From Rosa chinensis (taxonomy: Eukaryota > Streptophyta > Magnoliopsida > Rosales > Rosaceae): DNA of 64,000 nucleotides. How positions within the stretch are numbered: position 1 is the first letter of the stretch; the number at the start of each line of letters is the position of its first letter. Below, in pieces: positions 35,188 through 47,246 of the stretch. A program made the position numbers and the translations under genes. Where the stretch lies: contig NC_037091.1 in the NCBI RefSeq assembly GCF_002994745.2, positions 24,123,789-24,187,788 on the forward strand. Reading direction: 5' to 3'. Under the pieces are notes generated by a model. That model saw only the letters and a program-made list of their open reading frames with translations. It had not been told where the DNA came from and did not search any database.

Positions 35188-36224
35188 TGTGGCTCTCATA
35201 CTCTCCCTTTTACGGTTTTTATCCACTTGTAATTGAATATCCATGTTTTTATTTGTTGAATTGAAGACGATGTGTGGGAAGTTACTTTTTGTTAGGGGCG
35301 AGGTTTGAAGCCGCAATTATGTAGAACAATTGTTTAGTTTTAATGTAGTTTCTTGATCTTTGGTGTGAATTGGTTGTTTATTTCTGATTGATTGAAAACT
35401 TTTGCATATGTTTGTTTTATGGTTGCGAACATAGGATTTATGCATGTAATTGGAGCTAGGTTTAGAAAATAATTCACATAATCCTCTTGTTTTCTAATCC
35501 ACAAGTATGCAAGGCTTTGGACAAAAGCTGATGTTTAAACAACTAGAAGAGCATGCTAGGTAGGCATTCCACACTAGACTGCAACTCTATAACCAATCAT
35601 TTCCATGAGATCTTAATGCTTCAAATATGTTGACACTATATGTGTTGTTGATAGGATAACGTTCTATACCTTGATTACATGTTTGATAGGCTTAGCTATT
35701 GTGCGTTCACGTAGACTAAGTAATTAGGGAAACATTAATAAGGGACATGATCTGCTCCGACTTGTTTCTTGGTTGGTTTCTATTCACACCTTAGTAATTG
35801 AATCTAGGTTAACTTAACATTGTTCGAAAGTAATTGGTGGTGGATTTCCGAGTCTCTAACATATTCTCCATCTTATTTTCTCAAAACCAAAAATCAAATT
35901 CGTTTTCCTCTTATTTTCCTTTTATTTTCGTCAAAAACCAAAAACCCCAAATCTGTTTAACTTAGGATTGCAACACACCTTTTTATCCCCTTCTGTTTCC
36001 TGCCATCTTTTTCTCTCTTTTCTAGTGTTTGACGATTTTGTTTTGTTTAGTTTCAGATTTTGTTTGTTTGATTTGTGTTTTAGTTAGTTTAAATTAGTTT
36101 GTTTTTATTTTGTGTGATTAATTTGTTACCCTCAATCTCTGGCATCGAACGATCCTTGCTTACTCTATATTACTAACGACTACATCTTGTAGGGTTAAGT
36201 TGAGCGTCTAATTTGGGTGTATCA
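35188..36224 (+). repeat. 3' part of an LTR ending at the LRR fragment
   Basis: The last 100 bp (ACCCTCAATCTCTGGCATCG, then GAACGATCC, ending GTATCA) resembles the end of the solo LTR at 36689-38440, so it is a related LTR. Its left part is missing; CACTA element 2 ends at 35187. LRR coding sequence starts right after it. Confidence 0.55.
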
Positions 36225-36688
36225 AAAAGCTCTATCTTTCTGCTAATCAAATTACTGGAGCTATCCCAGCATACTTTTCTAATTTTACCAAGCTTCGTTT
36301 GCTTGATCTTATCCTAAATTTACTTTATGGAGCAATACCCATGAGTCTTGGTAGCATACAGAATCTCCAAATGCTTGTTTTGGGCATAAATCAATTAACT
36401 GGGGAACCTGGAGTTCTTGAACTTAGATTCCTTTCTTGTATATTCAATAGCAGTTCACTGAGGCTTTCTGGGTTTGGAAGAGAATCCTCTCAATGGCATC
36501 ATGCCTGATTCTTTTAGAAATCAATCTTATTCCTTCCAGTACATGTATGCCCCAAGTTGCCAAATCAAAGGCTAGATACCATCATCAATTGGTTTTTTGA
36601 AAAACTTGACCTCCCTTGTCTTGTTGGACTACAATGTGAGTGGAAATCTTCCATCATCAATTGGGGGATTGGAGATGATGTACAGATT
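36225..36688 (+). pseudogene. LRR receptor pseudogene 2, first piece
   Basis: This is a leucine-rich-repeat fragment closely related to receptor pseudogene 1. It reads KLYLSANQITGAIPAYFSNF, YGAIPMSLGSIQNLQ, LTGEPGVLELRFLS, CIFNSSSLR, then frameshifts, then LKNLTSLVLLDYNVSGNLPS and SIGGLEMMYR. The rare insert GEPGVxELRFLSxIFNSSSL is shared by both copies, so they are paralogues. Stops and shifts are present near 36506 and 36572. The end is cut at 36688 by a solo LTR. Confidence 0.88.
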
Positions 36689-38440
36689 TGATTGGAGTAA
36701 TATTCCCAGTCAACGCAGGAATCCTGATGAGGCTAGGAAAACTGAAGGCATTAGGAGACCACATGGCTTGAAGATGACGTGGGAGATATTATGGGAGATT
36801 AAATATGATTTTTGCATGGGAAATGATGGAGATAATGTGAAAATCAAGGAGATTACGTTGAGAAAATCTTGGAAGAGTTTCATGGGATTGTGCAACAAGA
36901 AAAGGCTCAAAACAAGTCCAGATTCATTCCTTAATTCCCTCAAGATATGTTGGCTGAAATTAGAGAATAAAATCTTCAATTTTAATGTGAAAATCAAGAG
37001 AAAATCAAGGAGAGAACATTAAGGATAGAGCCATGGAGAGATTTAAGGGAGAAAAGGTCCAAAATGCATCCAGATACATTGTCTCGGTTCATGCCTAGAT
37101 ATTTGGCCGAAAATTGTGAATAAAATCAGATTAAATCATTGGAAAATCAGCAACAAAATATTAGGGATTGATTTTGGAGCTTTTTGATTGGTTGAGTGAC
37201 ATGGCAGAACTGACGTGGCATTATTTGATTGGTTAATGCTGTGCGGATCAATCTTGAAGACTTGGAGACTAAGTTGCCATCCTCCTATAAATAGGAGCAT
37301 CAACAACGACCACTGGACACATTCTCTCATTAAAAATATCATCAAACCCTGAATCAAATACGCAATCCTCCCTTTTTCTCTCTCAAAATTTCATCATCCT
37401 CTCTTCAAGTCAAGAAGTCGTGATCAAGCTCCATCAACATCTCCTTGCCGTGGTCCTCATCTTGCCTCCACCACCTTTGAAGCTTTCTTGCGTTCTTGAG
37501 ATCTTCAAAAGTGTAACCATGTCATTTTCTAGTTTAGTTTCGGTTTTCTTTTCTTATAATTCAAAACAGATTTCTGTTTTGTTATTTTGGATGTTTCGAA
37601 TTCTTGTTAGATTAAAGTTTGGATGTTAAAGATTGATTTCCAATAACCATGAAGCATGTTTTGTTTTAGGTTTTTCAGATTATAATTTTCAGTTTCATAT
37701 ATGTCATGATTGTTTGTTGATTTTGTGCTTCAATCCCACCTTTTATGTGATTATGTTCTTTGGTGCGCAACTTAGAATTATAAGCATGTAATTGCATCCA
37801 AATTAAGATATGCTAGTGTTCTAGATCTTAATTGCTAAGTGGAAAACCTATAATTCCTTAGGTAAATCAACAATGAGCTTTGCATGATAAGATTAGCGTT
37901 CTAACTTGTCGTCTTTGCTTAAATCAATCAAACTTCCACATGTTCTTAATGCGTTAATTGTGTTTTGTTGGGGAATTGATCACTCACTAGCTTTGCATGA
38001 TTAATAGGGTTAATTATGATGCGTTCATCTAGTTAATCTAATTAAGGGAAGTAATAAGAACTTATGCATGCGTTCATGGTTTGTTCTTGATTGATTTCTT
38101 TCTATGATATGTTTGATTCGAAATTATGTTTGATAATCTGCTTAATGTGTTAATGGTTGTTAATTATATCTCTACTTCCTCCATTCATCTACTTCTACTT
38201 TGATTTAGATTTGTTTGATGACTTGTATAATATTTAGTAGTTAGATTTAGACACAAACTTTCTAAATCCCCTCTTAATTCTTTGTAATTTTCGTAGATAT
38301 TGTATTTCTATAATTAATATTCTTTTCTTGACATATAAATGACAGGAGCACCCTCAATCCCCGGATAGAACGATCCCTACTTGCTATATACTAACAACTG
38401 TCAACAGGGTTAATTTTGAGAACTCATTTCGAGCTCATCA
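36689..38440 (+). mobile_element. Solo LTR with 5-bp TSD in LRR pseudogene 2
   Basis: A 1,752-bp sequence starts TGATTGGAG and ends GCTCATCA, flanked by AGATT on both sides (36684-36688 and 38441-38445). It has a TATA box (TATAAATAG at 37286-37294) and no coding region. Removing it with one AGATT joins GLEMMYR to LHLDSNN, a normal LRR. The orientation is plus from the promoter. Confidence 0.85.
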
Positions 38441-38559
38441 AGATTGCATCTTGATAGTAACAATATATAAGGGCTCATTCCAGATGAGCTTCGTCTTTTG
38501 AGGAACCTAGGAGAGCTATTACTATCAAATAACAATTTCTCAGGATTGATCACAAGTTA
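38441..38559 (+). pseudogene. LRR receptor pseudogene 2, second piece
   Basis: The LRR frame resumes with LHLDSNNI, a stop (TAA), then GLIPDELRLLRNLGELLLSN and NNFSGLI. It matches residues LEMLQRLYLENNKIEGLIPN onwards of pseudogene 1. It ends where a copia LTR begins at 38560. No transmembrane or kinase part remains in the window. Confidence 0.85.
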
Positions 38560-38618
38560 TGTAGAATCACTATAAATCTGTATGTAATTAGGATTTTATT
38601 TAATTAGGATATCCTGTA
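38560..38618 (+). repeat. copia 2 LTR, left part
   Basis: TGTAGAATCACTATAAATC begins a short LTR whose second part is found 20 kb away at 58934-59050, because the chromovirus inserted into it. Together the parts are about 176 bp. Confidence 0.7.
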
Positions 38619-41166
38619 TGTTACACCCCATATCTGAGATACCCTTTTTACTGAGTTGCATGAAATTCTTTTTGGTTACCGTTCGCGGTTATAATTTTAA
38701 CGTTTAGGGGGTGGTTAAAAATTGACTTTTTGTGAGTTAATAATTTGAGAAAATTTCCTTCATGAAAGTTGTAGAGGGCGTTAAACCGAGCGCGTGCATA
38801 TGTGGTACGTAAAAATCGGAGTTCGTATGCAAAAGTTATGAGTGAATTACGAAAATTACTGTTCATGGTAATTTTTGGATAAAAATAGAAACTTTCCAGG
38901 GTAGGTTTCCAAAACCGGAAACCCACCCCTCCCCTTCTCTCTCTCTCTCCCCGACTCTTCCTCCCCTCTCGACCGGATTTCTTCCCCTTCGATTTCTTCC
39001 TCTTCCGGCCGACTCCGGACGTAATCCGGCCACCCCCAAGCTCGGTTTCTTCCCCCGGTCACGTCTGTGGAGGTATCTTTGGACAATTTGGCCGGAAAAG
39101 CTCGGATCGAAGGAAATTCCTCCCCGGTTGCAGTTTTGGGATTTTGCCGATTTCCGGCCATTCCGGCCACCTCCGGCCGCCATATTCCCATCGAAGGTAC
39201 GGTTTTTGATGGTGATTATTTTCCCTAAGGTGGTTCGTTCCAATTTGCATTGTAGAAGCCGAATTGACAATTTTCCATTCTAGGGTTCTTGGAGCTTCGG
39301 GGCTTTCCTTCACCGGCTCGATTCGGCCACTTAGAGGTAAAATTGATCAATGTTGTAGTTGAGAAGTTGATTGGGTCTGTTGAGATGATGTTGTTGCCTG
39401 AATTTGGTGGTCATCGGAGAAGGTCGCCGCCGGCGCGTGGGGACACTGTAGTTAGCGTGTGGTGGCGCGTAGACTTGTGTTTTAATTGTCGTTTTAATCC
39501 TATATACCCTATAATGATTGTGGAATGTAATGCATGAAGTTTGGTGGAAATTGGAGGATTTACAAATTGAGTTTAAATGATTAATTATTGATTATCGTGA
39601 ATTCGATCGCCGGATTCCTTTCGAATTCACTCTAGGTATTGCATCAATGACAGATTAATGTTGGAGCATTAAGGATGGATATTGCAGAGGGTTGAGGAGT
39701 CGGATGTTAGGAAGGGGATGTTTTGAATTTCCAATTAAGTATCGTGAAATTAAAATTCCGTCCTGTGGATTATATATATATATTTATGATTGTTATTCGT
39801 ACAGGACGAGAGGAGTCTCCATACGAGGAGAATCACGAGCGACGTCAGGATTGACCGCTTATTGTGAGTGGACCTTTGATTTTAATTGATGCATGCAAAT
39901 TATATTCCGCAAATCTTGAGTTTATCGATTTATCAACTTATTTATCGAGCATTTTATTTTGGTTTGGATTATTGAATGACTTATTGGTTTGAACTTTTGA
40001 ATTAAGATTCGTTATGCTCGATTTGAGGATTTTGTTTTATGCGGATTCGGAAATTTATACTATTGATTTTATATTTATATTCAGCTCTTTGAGCTTTTTA
40101 TGAGATTTACGAAATAAGAATTCGAGGAAGCAAAACTTTATACTTCTTTATACCCTACTTATATTGGAACTTGAGATGATCTTGGCGTGCGGGGTCACGT
40201 CTTTATACACTTGGATTCTTATTTCGTGAGATAAGTGGGGAAATTATACAGATTTACTGGCTTTGGACGATCTCCTTCCTCACCATACGCGGGTCATGTG
40301 AATAGGTCTCCTCCTCACTTACTTTGTGTTTGTGAGTGGCAGTGAGGTAGGTTTCTCCTCCTCACGTGGGTGGTAGTCGAGGTGATATTCTCCTCCTCAC
40401 ACAATCTATGTGTGAATGGAAGTTGAGGTTATTAGTTCTCCTCCTCGCACAATCTATGTGTGAGTGGCAGTCGAGGGTAGGTTGAGCCTGAGGGGCTCCA
40501 TTCCCGTATGGTGAACCCATTTTTCCCCATGTTCTTTTATTGTTGTTCTTGACTAGCGGGGCTAGTCGGTTTTTTTTTAATTATCGCATGCATCGGGAGT
40601 TTTATTGAGATAAGTGTGGAAAAGTATAAAACCCTTTTTCTTTCAATTATTTATTTTTGTCCACTCACGCTAACGTTTTTATATACTTTTCCCTGGGCCC
40701 TTCGGTTTCAAATGCCCAGATTGCAGTGTTGTTGCTCGGTGTACGAGTGTGAGCCACAGTGACTGCACCTGCTTCCGCCATCACCTTCTGTAGGTTACCT
40801 GGTTAACCTACTGTATTCCTTGTCTATTTATATTCCTAGAATGCTCTGATTACTAAGGGATATGTGACCCAACTTATATGTATTATATTTGAGGTCGATG
40901 ACCTAACTTTGGTGATTGTAGTAACTTGTACCCTTTGGAGATTATGTATGATGATATTAGCTTTGGGATGATTGTTTGAATTTGGGAGCAGGGTGGCTCC
41001 AGGAGTTGTGGTTGGATAATTAGAAGTGAATTTTGGTTTTCCGCAGGTTTTTGGGTTAACCATTTTTAAGGGAGGTTATGCCGAAATTTTTGGTAAATCT
41101 CCTTTAAAGGTGGGTCCCGCAGGGCCACTTCGGATTCCAGGGTGGAGTTCGGGGTGGGTCTTGTCA
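38619..41166 (+). repeat. Chromovirus 5' LTR
   Basis: TGTTACACCCC to CTTGTCA, 2,548 bp. GGATAAAAATAG near 38877 is the likely TATA box, followed by a CT-rich start region. Minus-strand open frames at 38863-39313 are shadows repeated in the other LTR. A cluster of CTCCTCCTCAC motifs lies at 40305-40445. Confidence 0.95.
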
Positions 41167-41168
41167 GT

Positions 41169-41180
41169 TGGTATCAGAGC
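41169..41180 (+). other. Primer-binding site (tRNA-iMet)
   Basis: TGGTATCAGAGC lies two bases after the 5' LTR. It is complementary to the 3' end of plant initiator methionine tRNA. Confidence 0.95.
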
Positions 41181-41380
41181 ACTAGGTTTCTAGATTCTGT
41201 AGACTTCCTTACTTCCTTACTACTTTATATGCCTAATGACGCCTGGTACCTCCCGAGTGATGGCCCGACCGCGGCGGATCCCCATCGTGTGCTCTTCGGT
41301 ACTAGTGTGTTATGATGCATGTAAAGTAGATACCTTGTTGTACTGATCCTTGAACTTCTTAAATACTTTCTTCAGGTACT

Positions 41381-44300
41381 ATGGCTCGAAATCGCCGAGC
41401 ACGTGAGAGAACTCCGGTTGGGGAAGATGAGCCGATACCTAGGGGGTTTGCTGATTCTTTTGGACAGTTCTTTCGGCAGATTGCCGCAGCACTCCCCGGG
41501 TCACGTACTGACTATACTGTAGAGCGTGCTAGGAGGCATGGGGCTCAGACTTTTGCTTCTGCCGCCTCACCTGTAGAGGCTCAGCGGTGGATTGACAGGA
41601 TGGAGAGAGTTTTCTCCCAGATGGATCTTCCTGAGGATAGGAAAGTGGATTTGGCAGTACAGTTTCTTGAGGATACCGCCTGGCATTGGTGGATTGATGT
41701 TACTAATGACCCTGCAAATGTTGGCCTCATGACATGGGATATGTTCAAGACCCATTTCTATGGACGGTACTTTAGTGATGCCCACCTTAATCGGATGCAA
41801 GACCAGTTCTTGAGCTTGGTGAAGAGAGATGAGCAGTCACTGTTGGAGTTTGAGCAGGAGTTTCTCTCCTTGGCCCATCATGTGCCGGATTTGGTTCGTA
41901 CTGAGCAAAGTAAGATTCGTAGATTTGTCTTGGGACTTGGAGGAAAGTTTAAGGATAAGATGTTAGGCACACCGTATCGTAGCTTTGCTGAGGCAGTATC
42001 TTATGCCATGGACATTGAGTCGGACTCACCTGCTGGATTTCACCCTAGGGATCCTGGTGGCCCTAGCCAGGGTCCATCTAAGAGGGCTACTTCCACATCT
42101 GGTTCTGGTTCTTCAGTTGGTAGTGGAAAGAGCAGTGGTTCCAGTTCGAGAACCCGTACTAGATTCAGGGCACGTGACAGGAGATTCTCTCGGGGTCAGT
42201 CTAGTGGACGACAGTTTGGACAGTTTGAGAGGTCCAGGAGTTATCATGGTGGTTCGAGTGGGGCTTCTGCTAGCCAGCCAGCCCAGTATGGGCAGTATCA
42301 GACAGCTGGATGTTTTATTTGTGGTCAGCAGGATCACTTCAGGAGGGACTGTCCCCTTGCGACTCAGGGAGCTAGATCTACCCCCACTCAGACTGTTGGT
42401 CAGTCCTCTGCTGGTGGTTCTACTAGCAGCGCCCGCACCAGCTCGGTAGGCCGAGCTAGTTCTCAGCAGGGTAGGGCTCAGCGAGGTCGTCCTATGATAG
42501 ATGCTAGACTGCACGCCATGACCCAGCAGGAGGGCCGTGATTCACCGAAAGTTATCGTTGGTACGTTGTTTATCTTTCATCAACCTGCTTTAACCTTAAT
42601 TGATCCTGGTGCGACGCACTCTTTTATGTCCAGTAGATTCACATGTTTTGCAAATGTGCCATCATCACTCCTTATTGGTGAGTGGTATGTTTCTTTACCT
42701 GCGGGAAGGGCACTTAAGATAGAGTGGGTTTTTAATGGTTGTGGTGTAATGGTTGACGGTTTTTGCCTAGAGGCCAACCTAATTCCTCTAGACCTTGTGG
42801 AGTTTGATGTAATTCTGGGGATGGACTTTTTGGAGACACATGGTGCATTGGTTGATTGTTTCTGTAAAGAAGTAGTGTTTCGAAGCCCAGGAAAACTGGA
42901 AATCACCTTCCGTGGTGAGAGGAACATTCTCTCCTCTTGCCTGATTTCGGCCATTACAGCTGAAAAGCTTTTGAATAAGGGTTGTCAGGCTTATTTAGCA
43001 CACATTGTGGATACAAAGAGGGAGGTGTTGAACATTGAAGATATTCTTGTGGTCAGGAAGTTTCCGGATGTGTTTCCTGACGAACTACCTGGTTTACCTC
43101 CAAAAAGGGAAATAGATTTTACCATTGAATTGCTCCCTAGTACTGCACCTATATATCAGGCACCCGATAGAATGGCCCTAGCGGAGTTAAAGGAGTTGAA
43201 GACCCAGTTACAGGAGTTGTTGGATAAAGGTTTCATTCAGCCAAGTGTGTCCCTTTGGGGTTCTCCGGTGCTTTTTGTTAAGAAGAAGGATGGCACTTTG
43301 AGGTTGTGTATTGATTATAGAAAATTGAATAAGGTCACAGTGAAGAACAAGTATCCATTACCACGGATTGATGATTGATTTGACCAATTGCGGGGTGCCA
43401 AAGTCTTTTCTAAGATTGATTTGAGGACAGGTTATCACCAGCTACGGATAAGAGAGTCTGATGTACCCAAGACCGCATTCCGATCACGTTATGGTCACTA
43501 CGAATTTGTGGTGATGCCTTTTGGATTAACCAATGCTCCTGCAGCCTTTCTGGATCTCATGAATCGAGTATTCCGCCCATACTTGGACCGTTTTGTGATT
43601 GTGTTCATTGATGACATTCTGGTTTACTCCAAGAGTGAGGAGCTTCATATTAAGCATTTGAGGCTTGTACTTCGGACTTTGAGGGAGGCTAGACTGTATG
43701 CTAAGTTGAGTAAGTGTGAATTCTGGCTTAACAGCATAGGATTCTTGGGTCATGTGGTATCAGCTGAAGGTATTAGTGTGGATCCTCAAAAGGTGGAAGC
43801 GGTTTTGAATTGGGGAAGACCCATCACAGTGACGGAGATTCGTAGTTTCTTGGGTTTAGCCGGTTATTATCGGCGGTTCGTGCAGGATTTCTCTAAGCTT
43901 GCAGCCCCCTCACTAAATTGACTAGGAAAGGTGCTAAATTTGTTTGGTCGGATGAGTGTGAGCAAAGTTTCCAAGAACTCAAAGGACGGTTAACTCGTGC
44001 CCCAGTTTTAGCATTGCCTGATGATAGCGGGGAGTATGTGATTTTCAGTGATGCCTCAAGACAAGGTTTAGGTTGTGTGTTGATGCAGCATGGAAATGTG
44101 ATTGCTTACGCATCTAGGCAGTTGAAACCTCACGAAATGAACTACCCGACTCATGACCTTGAGCTTGCTGCCGTAGTTTTGGCACTTAAGCTATGGAGAC
44201 ACTACCTTTATGGAGCACGATGCCAGATTTTCACGGATCATAAAAGTCTCCAGTATCTACTTAACCAAAGGGACTTAAATTTGAGGCAAAGGAGGTGGTT

Positions 44301-45939
44301 AGAGTTGATTAAGGACTATGATTGCACTATCGAGTACCATCCAGGTAGGGCTAATGTGGTAGCTGATGCACTTAGCCGAAAGCCCTCTAGCTCTTTAGCC
44401 CATTTGAAGACAGTTCGAGTCCCTTTACTTTATGAATTGCGATCTACAGGAGTTAATTTGGCGATTGAAGAAGGGTCTGGAGCATTGTTAGCTAGCTTCC
44501 ATGTGAGGCCGAATCTCATTGATAAGGTGCGAGAGGCACAAGATGAAGATGAATATTTAAGACAATTAAAAGAAGCAGTGAGTGATGGCACTAGAACGGA
44601 TTTTATTCTTAGAAGAGATGGAGCCTTGATGTTTGAGAATAGGATATGTGTACCTAACCTTCCTGATATCAAACGAGAGATTTTGGAGGAGGCTCATAGT
44701 TCTGCTTACGCTATGCATCCTGGCGGGACAAAAATGTATCGAACTTTAAAACCTTATTATTGGTGGCGGAATATGAAAAGAGAAATTGCAAAGTATGTGA
44801 GTAGGTGCTTGGTATGCCAATAGGTAAAAGCAGAAAGACAGAAACCTTCAGGATTGCTACAGCCGTTGCCTATTCCGGAGTGGAAGTGGGAGCACATCAC
44901 CATGGATTTTGTTTCAGGTCTTCCACGAACTCGCGATGGTCATGATAGTATATGGGTGATTGTGGATCGACTCACCAAGTCTGCTCATTTCTTACCTGTT
45001 AACAAGACTTATGGGATGAACAAGCTGGCGGAACTTTATGTAAATGAAATCGTGAAACTTCATAGACCACCCGTTTCCATTGTCTCTGATCGAGATCCTC
45101 GTTTCACCTCAAAATTTTGGAAGAGTCTGCATGAGGCTTTAGGTACTAGATTAAGTTTTAGCACGGCATTTCATCCACAGACTGATGGGCAATCTGAGAG
45201 AACTATCCAAACCTTGGAAGACATGTTGAGATCCTGTGTTATGCAATTCAAAGGAAGTTGGGATAGTCATCTGGCATTGATTGAGTTTGCTTACAATAAT
45301 AGTTATCATTCCAGTATTGACATGGCTCCTTACGAAGCTCTCTATGGAAGACAGTGCCGTACTCCTTTATGTTGGAATGAAGTGGGAGAAAGAAAGCTCA
45401 TAGGTCCAGAGATTGTGCGGATTACCACCGAAAAAGTTAAGTTGATCAAAGAGAAACTCAAAGCTGCTCAGAGTAGACAAAAGAGTTATGCGGATAACCG
45501 CAGGAAAGACTTGGAATTTCAAAATGGTGATTGGGTATTCTTGAAATTGTCCCCTTGGAAGGGTGTTGTAAGATTTGGAAAGCGAGGGAAGCTTAGTCCC
45601 CAGTTTATTGGACCTTTTATGATTAAAGATCGAGTTGGCCCAGTTGCATACAGACTGATTCTACCTCCGAGGTTATCAAAGATTCATGATGTCTTCCACG
45701 TGTCCCTGCTCCGCAAGTATATTGCTGATCCCTCTCACGTCTTGGAAGAACAGCCCATTCGTTTGAAGGAGGATCTTACTTATGAGGAGGAACCGATCCA
45801 GATACTAGACAGAAGAGAGCAGGTTCTTAGAAACAAGACGATTCCTTTAGTTAAAGTAATGTGGAGTAATCATTTGGTGGAAGAAGCCACTTGGGAACCG
45901 GAAGATTTAATGAGACGACAGTACCCCCATCTGTTCTGA
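41381..45939 (+). pseudogene. Chromovirus gag-pol, three lesions
   Basis: This is a Gag-Pol polyprotein of Tekay/Del type. From the ATG at 41381 come the Gag core (residues about 45-205), a CCHC knuckle ([14 protein letters not shown], residue 311), an aspartic protease (DPGATHSF, residue 408), reverse transcriptase with FIDDILVYS near 43603, and RNase H ([10 protein letters not shown] near 44043). The integrase follows: an HHCC zinc domain (44690-44820), catalytic Asp at 44904, Asp at 45088 and Glu at 45196 (D-35-E spacing for the last pair), then a GPF motif. A chromodomain-like tail (VKVMWSNHLVEEATWEPE) ends at 45939. The lesions are a TGA at 43376-43378, a one-base loss in the C run at 43905-43909 and a TAG at 44821-44823. 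All else reads open, so inactivation is recent. It cannot make full Pol. Confidence 0.95.
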
Positions 45940-45965
45940 CAGGTATGTGAATTTCGAGGGCGAAA

Positions 45966-45987
45966 TTTTTTTTTTAGGGGGGGTGAA
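45966..45987 (+). other. Polypurine tract of chromovirus
   Basis: A T-run followed by AGGGGGGGTGAA lies directly before the 3' LTR at 45989; it primes plus-strand DNA synthesis. Confidence 0.85.
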
Positions 45988-47246
45988 TTGTTACACCCCA
46001 TATCTGAGATACCCTTTTTACTGAGTTGCATGAAATTTTTTTTGGTTACCGTTCGCGGTTATAATTTTAACGTTTAGGGGGTGGTTAAAAATTGACTTTT
46101 TGTGAGTTAATAATTTGAGAAAATTTCCTTCATGAAAGTTGTAGAGGACGTTAAACCGAGCGCGTGCATATGTGGTACGTAAAAATCGGAGTTCGTATGC
46201 AAAAGTTATGAGTGAATTACGAAAATTACTGTTCATGGTAATTTTTGGATAAAAATAGAAACTTACCAGGGTAGGTTTCCAAAACCGGAAACCCACCCCT
46301 CCCCTTCTCTCTCTCTCTCCCCGACTCTTCCTCCCCTCTCGGCCGGATTTCTTCCCCTTCGATTTCTTCCTCTTCCGGCCGACTCCGGACGTAATCCGGC
46401 CACCCCCAAGCTCGGTTTCTTCCCCCGGTCACGTCTGTGGAGGTATCTTTGGACAATTTGGCCGGAAAAGCTCGGATCGAAGGAAATTCCTCCCCGGTTG
46501 CAGTTTTGGGATTTTGCCGATTTCCGGCCATTCCGGCCACCTCCGGCCGCCATATTCCCATCGAAGGTACGGTTTTTGATGGTGATTATTTTCCCTAAGG
46601 TGGTTCGTTCCAATTTGCATTGTAGAAGCCGAATTGACAATTTTCCATTCTAGGGTTCTTGGAGCTTCGGGGCTTTCCTTCACCGGCTCGATTCGGCCAC
46701 TTAGAGGTAAAATTGATCAATGTTGTAGTTGAGAAGTTGATTGGGTCTGTTGAGATGATGTTGTTGCCTGAATTTGGTGGTCATCGGAGAAGGTCGCCGC
46801 CGGCGCGTGGTCCCCACGCGCCGCCACTGTAGGTAGCGTGTGGTGGCGCGTAGACTTGTGTTTTAATTGTCGTTTTAATCCTATATACCCTATAATGATT
46901 GTGGAATGTAATGCATGAAGTTTGGTGGAAATTGGAGGATTTACAAATTGAGTTTAAATGATTAATTATTGATTATCGTGAATTCGATCGCCGGATTCCT
47001 TTCGAATTCACTCTAGGTATTACATCAATGACAGATTAATGTTGGAGCATTAAGGATGGATATTGCAGAGGGTTGAGGAGTCGGATGTTAGGAAGGGGGA
47101 TGTTTTGAATTTCCAATTAAGTATCGTGAAATTAAAATTCCGTCCTGTGGATTATATATATATATTTATGATTGTTATTCGTACAGGACGAGAGGAGTCT
47201 CCATACGAGGAGAATCACGAGCGACGTCAGGATTGACCGCTTATTG

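Noticed and set aside
29507..35190. A 3-bp target duplication for CACTA element 2
   Set aside because: The flanking triplets are CAT and TGT, so no duplication is claimed; only the ends and subterminal motifs support the call.
36224..36229. Target duplication for the LTR part ending at 36224
   Set aside because: Its left end is lost, so no matching copy of AAAAG can be tested.
38863..39313. Overlapping minus-strand frames, repeated at 46226-46683
   Set aside because: They are GC-rich shadows of the chromovirus LTR; identical copies in both LTRs reflect LTR identity, not a gene family.
41985..42449. A 154-codon plus-strand frame overlapping gag
   Set aside because: It is an out-of-frame shadow of the chromovirus Gag linker and zinc-knuckle region.
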